Below, piece after piece: positions 36,166 through 40,596 of a stretch of DNA of 40,596 bases. A program made the translations under genes and the position numbers. Origin of the DNA: Mycobacterium colombiense (GTDB taxonomy: Bacteria; Actinomycetota; Actinomycetes; Mycobacteriales; Mycobacteriaceae); NCBI RefSeq assembly GCF_003284975.1, contig NZ_QMEU01000033.1:1-40596 (forward strand), read 5' to 3'. Below the pieces are notes generated by a model. That model was not told the origin of the DNA. It ran no database searches and worked only from the letters and a program-made list of their open reading frames with translations. Numbering within the stretch: position 1 is the stretch's first letter; each line of letters opens with the position of its first letter.

Positions 36166-36264
36166 GGTGATCGCGAGCTCAGCGACGCTGAGCGCTGCGG
36201 GTCACCACCCGAGGGCCCCGCGGTGATCGCGAGCTCAGCGACGCTGAGCGCTGCGGGTCACCAC
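36166..36264. repeat. 43-bp hairpin unit repeated twice, period 56
   Basis: The copies 36166-36208 and 36222-36264 are identical. Each contains the perfect hairpin GCTCAGCG-A-CGCTGAGC flanked by GGTGA and TCACC, which also pair. The 13 bases between copies are GC-rich and unrelated. The array lies in the divergent deaD/lprE gap and reaches the deaD promoter. Confidence 0.85.
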
Positions 36265-36325
36265 GGTTGGACCGGCCGCGTGATCATCGGCACACCCGGC
36301 CATGCCTGCCACGACCCCGCACCCG

Positions 36326-36928
36326 ATGACGGTACGGTGCCCAGATGTGTGGTCGTTGCCCTGTCGTACCGAGCCACTGACCGGCTCGGCCGCTATCGCT
36401 CTCATCGCCTTCACTCTGGCCGGCTGCGGGTCGGGGGACTCCACCGTCGCCAAGACGCCGCCGGCCAGGACGTCGGAGACCGCGTCGATCACGGCTCCGG
36501 CCACCCCGTCGGCGGCCGCCCAGCCCGGCAACGCCCCACCGGCCGACCCCTGCGCGGTCAACCTCGCCTCGCCCACCATCGCGAAGGTGGTGTCTGAGCT
36601 GCCCCGCGACCCGCGCAGCCAGCAGCCCTGGAACCCCGAACCGCTGGCCGGCAACTACAACCAGTGCGCGCAGCTCTCGGCGGTCATCATCAAGGCCAAC
36701 ACCAACGCGGTCAGCCCGACGACCCGTGCGGTGCTGTTTCACCTTGGCCAGTTCATTCCCCAGGGCGTGCCCGACACTTACGGATTCAACGGCGTCGACC
36801 CCGCGCAAACCACGGGCGACACCGTGGCGCTGACCTACCCCAGCGGGATCAACGGCTTGAACACCAATGTGAAATTCCACTGGAACGGCAACGCCGTCGA
36901 GCTGATCGGCAATACGCCCGCCCACTGA
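36326..36928 (+). CDS. lprE: Lipoprotein LprE
   Basis: 200 residues from ATG 36326; GTG 36347 and ATG 36302 are in-frame alternatives. A hydrophobic run ends in lipobox LAGC, with C34 as the lipidation site. A Pro/Ala/Thr-rich spacer (about 40-75) follows, then a compact domain beginning DPCAVNLASPTIAKVVSELP. C75 and the Cys in YNQCAQL may pair. The domain closely resembles M. tuberculosis LprE as I remember it, a surface lipoprotein reported to affect macrophage responses. The gene is divergent from deaD, with the hairpin repeat between. Confidence 0.87.
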   Translation: MTVRCPDVWSLPCRTEPLTGSAAIALIAFTLAGCGSGDSTVAKTPPARTSETASITAPATPSAAAQPGNAPPADPCAVNLASPTIAKVVSELPRDPRSQQPWNPEPLAGNYNQCAQLSAVIIKANTNAVSPTTRAVLFHLGQFIPQGVPDTYGFNGVDPAQTTGDTVALTYPSGINGLNTNVKFHWNGNAVELIGNTPAH

Positions 36929-36976
36929 TCTCCGGGCACGCCCGCCCGGCGCGACCGTCATGTCGGGGCGCTGGCC

Positions 36977-36982
36977 TACTGT
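36977..36982 (+). promoter_or_regulatory. -10 box for leaderless nuclease-helicase gene
   Basis: TACTGT (TANNNT) is followed by seven bases and GTG 36990. It supports that start over the in-frame ATG at 36960, which lies upstream of the box. Confidence 0.5.
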
Positions 36983-36989
36983 GGCTCGA

Positions 36990-39900
36990 GTGTTGGTCTC
37001 CGGCGACAGCATCGTTTACAGCGCATCGGATCTGGCCGCCGCGGCCCGCTGCGAGTACGCGCTGCTGAGGGATTTCGACGCGAAGCTGGGCCGCGGCCCC
37101 GCGGTCACCGTCGAGGACGAACTGCTCGCGCGGACGGCCGCCCTCGGTAGCGAACACGAGCGGCGCGAATTGGCTTCGCTGCGCGAGCGGTTCGGGCAGG
37201 ACGTCGCGATCATCGGCCGCCCCGCGTACACGCCCGCCGGCCTGGCCGCGGCCGCGAACGCCACCCGCCGCGCCGTCGCCGACCGTGCGCCGGTGATCTA
37301 TCAAGCCGCCATGTTCGACGGCCGCTTCGTCGGCTTCGCCGATTTCCTGGTCCGCGACGGGCAGCGGTATCGCGTCGTGGACACCAAACTGGCCCGCTCG
37401 GCCAAGGTCACCGCGCTGTTGCAGGTTGCCGCCTACGCCGACGCGTTGGCCGCCTCGGGCGTCCCGGTCGCGCCGGAGGCCGAACTACGGCTGGGCGACG
37501 GGACCGCGGTGCGGCACCGGATCTGCGACCTGATCCCGGTCTACCGCTCCCAGCGCGCCCGGCTGCAGCGCCTCCTCGACGACCACCACGCCGGCGGCGC
37601 GGCGGTGCGCTGGGATGACGGGGGCGTGGCCGCTTGCTTTCACTGTCCGCTATGCCTCGAACAGCTGCGGGCGGCCGACGACGTGTTACTGGTCGCTGGC
37701 CTGCGAGTGAGCCAGCGCGACAAACTCTTTGACGCGGGCATCAGCACGGTCGCCGAGCTGGCCGAGCATCGCGGGCCGGTGCCCGACCTGGCGGCCGGCG
37801 TGCTGGACAAACTGACCGTCCAGGCGAAACTACAAGTCCGCCAACGGGAAACCGGTGCTCCCCAGGTCGAGGTCATCGACCCGCAGCCCCTGGCCCTGCT
37901 GCCCGAGCCCGACCCGGGAGACCTGTTCTTCGATTTCGAGGGTGACCCGCTGTGGACCACCGATGGTCGCGAATGGGGGCTGGAATATCTGTTCGGTGTG
38001 CTCGAAGCCGGGCCGACGGGCAAGTTCCGCCCGCTGTGGGCGCACGACCGGGCCGACGAACGCAAGGCGCTGATCGACTTCTTGGCGCTGGTGGCCAAAC
38101 GCCGCAAGCGCCGACCCAACATGCACATCTACCACTACGCGCCCTACGAGAAAACCGCCTTGTTGCGGCTCGCCGGGCGCTACGGAGTGGGCGAGGACGA
38201 AGTCGACGAACTGCTGCGCAGCGGGACGCTGGTCGACCTTTACCCGTTGGTGCGCAGGAGCATTCGCGTGGGCGCCGAGTCGTTCAGCCTCAAGGCGCTC
38301 GAGCCGCTCTACATGGGCGCCCAACTGCGCGCGGGTGACGTGACCACCGCCACCGGTTCGATCACCTCCTACGCCCGGTACTGCGAACTGCGGGAGGACG
38401 GGCGTGGCGACGAGGCGGCATCCGTGCTCAAGGAGATCGAGGACTACAACCACTACGACTGCCGGTCGACGCAGGAACTGCGGAACTGGCTGATCTTGCG
38501 CGCCTACGAATCCGGCGTCGTACCCCTCGGCGCCCAGCCGGTGGCCGACGGCAACACCGTCGACGACCGCGACCGGCTGGCGGCGACGCTGTCCGCGTTC
38601 AGCGGAGCGGCCGGCATCGACGACCGGACCCCGCAGCAGACCGCGGTGGCGCTGCTGGGCGCGGCGCGCGGCTATCATCGGCGCGAGGACAAACCCTTCT
38701 GGTGGGCGCATTTCGACCGGCTGAACTTTCCGATCGAGGAGTGGTCGGACAACACCGACGTGTTCGTCGTCGACCACGCGTCGGTCGCCCTCGACTGGCA
38801 TACGCCGCCGCGGGCGCGCAAACCGCAGCGGCGGCTGCGGCTGCGCGGTGAGCTGGCGCGCGGGGATTTGAAGAGCGACGTCTTCGCGCTCTATCACCCG
38901 CCGGCGCCGCCCGGCATGAGCGACAGCCCGGACCGGCGGGCGGCCGGGCGGGCCTCGGTCGTCGAGGCCGACGATGTGGCGGTGCCCACCGAAGTGGTGG
39001 TCCTCGAGCGAGTTGGCAGCGACGGCAACATCTTTCATCAGCTGCCGTTCGCGCTGACTCCCGGCCCGCCGATCCCGACGACGGCCCTGCGCGAGTCGAT
39101 CGAGGCCACCGCCACCGCGGTGGCCGACCGATTACCGCACCTACCCGACAGCGCCATCGTCGACGTGCTGTTGCGCCGTGCGCCACGCACCCGGGGCGGC
39201 ACTGCCCTCCCGCGCCGCGGCGACGCCGTCGCCGACATCACCGCGGCACTACTCGATCTGGACTCGTCGTACCTGGCGGTGCACGGGCCGCCCGGTACCG
39301 GCAAGACCCACACCGCCGCCCGCGTGATCCACCACCTGGCCACCCAACGCGGCTGGCGCATCGGCGTCGTCGCGCAATCGCACGCCACCGTGGAGAACGT
39401 GCTGGACTGCGTGATCGACGCCGGCCTGGATCCGCACCGGATCGCGAAGAAGCGCTACGACCACCGGGCCCCGCGCTGGCGGGAGATCGACGGCGCCGCG
39501 TACGCCGCGTTTCTCGCCGATACGCCGGGGTGTGTGATCGGCGGGACCGCTTGGGATTTCGCCAACGCCAATCGGATACCGCCGGGGAGCCTGGATCTGC
39601 TGGTCATCGACGAGGCCGGACAATTCTGTCTGGCGAACACCATCGCCGTGGCACCCGCCGCCGCCAACCTGCTGCTGCTCGGCGACCCTGCGCAGTTGCC
39701 GCAAGTCAGCCAGGGCACGCACCCGGAGCCGGTGGACAGCTCCGCGCTGGAGTGGTTGGTCGACGGTCAGCGCACCCTGCCCGACGAACGCGGTTACTTC
39801 CTGAACCTCTCCTACCGCATGCATCCGGCCGTCTGCGCCGCCGTGTCGGCGCTGTCCTACGAGGACAGACTGCACTCCCACGACTGCACCGCCGCCCGCC

Positions 39901-40409
39901 ACCTCGACGCATACCAACCGGGCGTGCAGTTGCTTTCGGTTGAGCACCAAGGAAATTCGACCGAAAGCCCCGAGGAGGCCGACGCGATCGTCGCCGAGAT
40001 CGACCGCATGCTCGGCGGGTCATGGACCGACGAACACGGCACCCGGGCGTTGACGGCCGCCGACGTGCTGGTGCTGGCACCCTACAACGCCCAGGTGGCG
40101 CTGCTGCGCCGCCGGCTGGCCGCCGCTGGGCTCGACGGGGTGCGGGTGGGGACGGTCGACAAGTTCCAGGGCGGGCAGGCGCCCGTCGTCTACATCTCGA
40201 TGACCGTGTCGTCGATGGACGCGGTGCCGCGCGGAATCTCGTTCCTGCTCAACAGGAATCGGCTCAACGTCGCGGTGAGCCGGGCCCAGTTTGCGGCCGT
40301 GATCGTGCGCTCGCCGTCGCTGACCGAGTATCTGCCGGCCACCCCCGCGGGCCTGATCGACCTGGGCGCCTTCCTGGCGCTCACGCAGCCGGGCCGGCAG
40401 TACAGCTAG
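36990..40409 (+). CDS. TM0106-type RecB nuclease, DEDD exonuclease and SF1 helicase fusion (Rv1251c-type)
   Basis: 1139 residues, the length I recall for Rv1251c. Residues 10-225 form a RecB-like nuclease: GFAD (D118), DTK (D131, K133), Q145 and Y149. C21 with C216, C219 and C222 (CxxCxxC) matches the iron-sulfur clamp of Cas4/AddB/Dna2 nucleases. Residues about 305-500 are an RNase H-like exonuclease domain: FFDFEGD (D315, E317) and YDCRST near the end. The C-terminal helicase has GPPGTGKT (766-773), VIDEAG (D874, E875), LLLGDPAQLPQ, YRMHP, VDKFQGGQ and NVAVSRAQF, the superfamily 1 Upf1/Dna2 set. It should unwind and cut nucleic acids; its pathway is unknown. Its stop overlaps that of the convergent gene through a shared CTAG. 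Confidence 0.9.
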   Translation: MLVSGDSIVYSASDLAAAARCEYALLRDFDAKLGRGPAVTVEDELLARTAALGSEHERRELASLRERFGQDVAIIGRPAYTPAGLAAAANATRRAVADRAPVIYQAAMFDGRFVGFADFLVRDGQRYRVVDTKLARSAKVTALLQVAAYADALAASGVPVAPEAELRLGDGTAVRHRICDLIPVYRSQRARLQRLLDDHHAGGAAVRWDDGGVAACFHCPLCLEQLRAADDVLLVAGLRVSQRDKLFDAGISTVAELAEHRGPVPDLAAGVLDKLTVQAKLQVRQRETGAPQVEVIDPQPLALLPEPDPGDLFFDFEGDPLWTTDGREWGLEYLFGVLEAGPTGKFRPLWAHDRADERKALIDFLALVAKRRKRRPNMHIYHYAPYEKTALLRLAGRYGVGEDEVDELLRSGTLVDLYPLVRRSIRVGAESFSLKALEPLYMGAQLRAGDVTTATGSITSYARYCELREDGRGDEAASVLKEIEDYNHYDCRSTQELRNWLILRAYESGVVPLGAQPVADGNTVDDRDRLAATLSAFSGAAGIDDRTPQQTAVALLGAARGYHRREDKPFWWAHFDRLNFPIEEWSDNTDVFVVDHASVALDWHTPPRARKPQRRLRLRGELARGDLKSDVFALYHPPAPPGMSDSPDRRAAGRASVVEADDVAVPTEVVVLERVGSDGNIFHQLPFALTPGPPIPTTALRESIEATATAVADRLPHLPDSAIVDVLLRRAPRTRGGTALPRRGDAVADITAALLDLDSSYLAVHGPPGTGKTHTAARVIHHLATQRGWRIGVVAQSHATVENVLDCVIDAGLDPHRIAKKRYDHRAPRWREIDGAAYAAFLADTPGCVIGGTAWDFANANRIPPGSLDLLVIDEAGQFCLANTIAVAPAAANLLLLGDPAQLPQVSQGTHPEPVDSSALEWLVDGQRTLPDERGYFLNLSYRMHPAVCAAVSALSYEDRLHSHDCTAARHLDAYQPGVQLLSVEHQGNSTESPEEADAIVAEIDRMLGGSWTDEHGTRALTAADVLVLAPYNAQVALLRRRLAAAGLDGVRVGTVDKFQGGQAPVVYISMTVSSMDAVPRGISFLLNRNRLNVAVSRAQFAAVIVRSPSLTEYLPATPAGLIDLGAFLALTQPGRQYS

Positions 40410-40596
40410 CCGGTCGAGGAGTGCCGGCCCGAGCCGGTGGGGTCGTCGTCCGGATTCGAGCGGTGATGGTGACCGCGCGGCGATTCAGCGTCGGGGAAAT
40501 ACCGTCCCGCCGAACCGCTATGGGGCCGGCGCGGGGGCCGGGTGAGCCGCTCGCCCGGCGGGAGGGGCTTGGGCGAGCGCCGCACCGCCACCTGGC
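40406..40596 (-). CDS. C-terminal end of a convergent gene, partial
   Basis: The frame is open from the right edge to a TAG at 40406-40408, giving 62 residues. They are rich in P, R, H, S and D, with no domain, as in a disordered tail. In M. tuberculosis order the next gene is Rv1250, an MFS transporter on this strand, so this may be its cytoplasmic tail; the sequence alone cannot show that. The start lies outside the window. Confidence 0.45.
   Translation of the reverse strand, partial: QVAVRRSPKPLPPGERLTRPPRRPHSGSAGRYFPDAESPRGHHHRSNPDDDPTGSGRHSSTG

Noticed and set aside
1..40596. CRISPR array, tRNA or rRNA genes
   Set aside because: No regularly spaced repeats beyond the two short tandem arrays, and no cloverleaf or rRNA-like sequence noticed.

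Overview
The window is mycobacterial chromosome: high GC, frequent GTG starts, lipoproteins, WhiB7-type and leaderless promoters, and gene content that follows, in reverse orientation, the M. tuberculosis block from Rv1278 down to about Rv1250 (synteny recalled from memory, not searched). The accessory genes and the lack of several M. tuberculosis genes point to a non-tuberculous Mycobacterium, perhaps near the M. avium complex. The sequence alone does not fix the species.

Layout, left to right. 1-5.3 kb: an SbcC/SbcD-like pair (Rv1278/Rv1277), an inserted HNH/DUF222 gene, a SixA-like phosphatase, a 59-bp tandem repeat, and the lipoprotein pair lprC/lprB. 5.4-10.5 kb: a heterodimeric ABC exporter with one degenerate ATP site, a secreted DUF732 protein and a secreted C39-like protease; lprA and Rv1269c are not present at this position. 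10.6-17.5 kb: the signalling block embR-pknH, abmR, a probable mcr11 small RNA, an adenylyl cyclase, amidase amiB2 and a HIT hydrolase. 18-23 kb: genes absent from the M. tuberculosis order, namely a 1309-residue membrane c-di-GMP protein made of two sensor-GGDEF modules plus an EAL domain, and a luciferase-like oxidoreductase. 23-27.8 kb: FAD monooxygenase, udgB, divergent tap, and an FAD-linked oxidase.

27.8-31.2 kb is an inserted cassette: a TetR regulator divergent from three enzyme genes (SDR, alpha/beta hydrolase, MDR oxidoreductase), with two matched operator-like palindromes between them. 31.4-33.3 kb holds cyp130 and its overlapping TetR gene, with a palindrome over the cyp130 start. 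33.3-40.4 kb holds an acyltransferase, DEAD-box helicase deaD, a hairpin repeat, lprE and a large nuclease-exonuclease-helicase protein. The right edge has the C-terminal end of a convergent gene.

Two themes run through the window. First, second-messenger and phospho-signalling genes are concentrated here: a Ser/Thr kinase with its FHA regulator, a cAMP cyclase, a cAMP-linked small-RNA regulator and a c-di-GMP enzyme lie within about 12 kb. Second, many genes show a TANNNT -10 box 6-8 bases before the start codon, as expected for leaderless mycobacterial mRNAs. These boxes also help settle several start codons.
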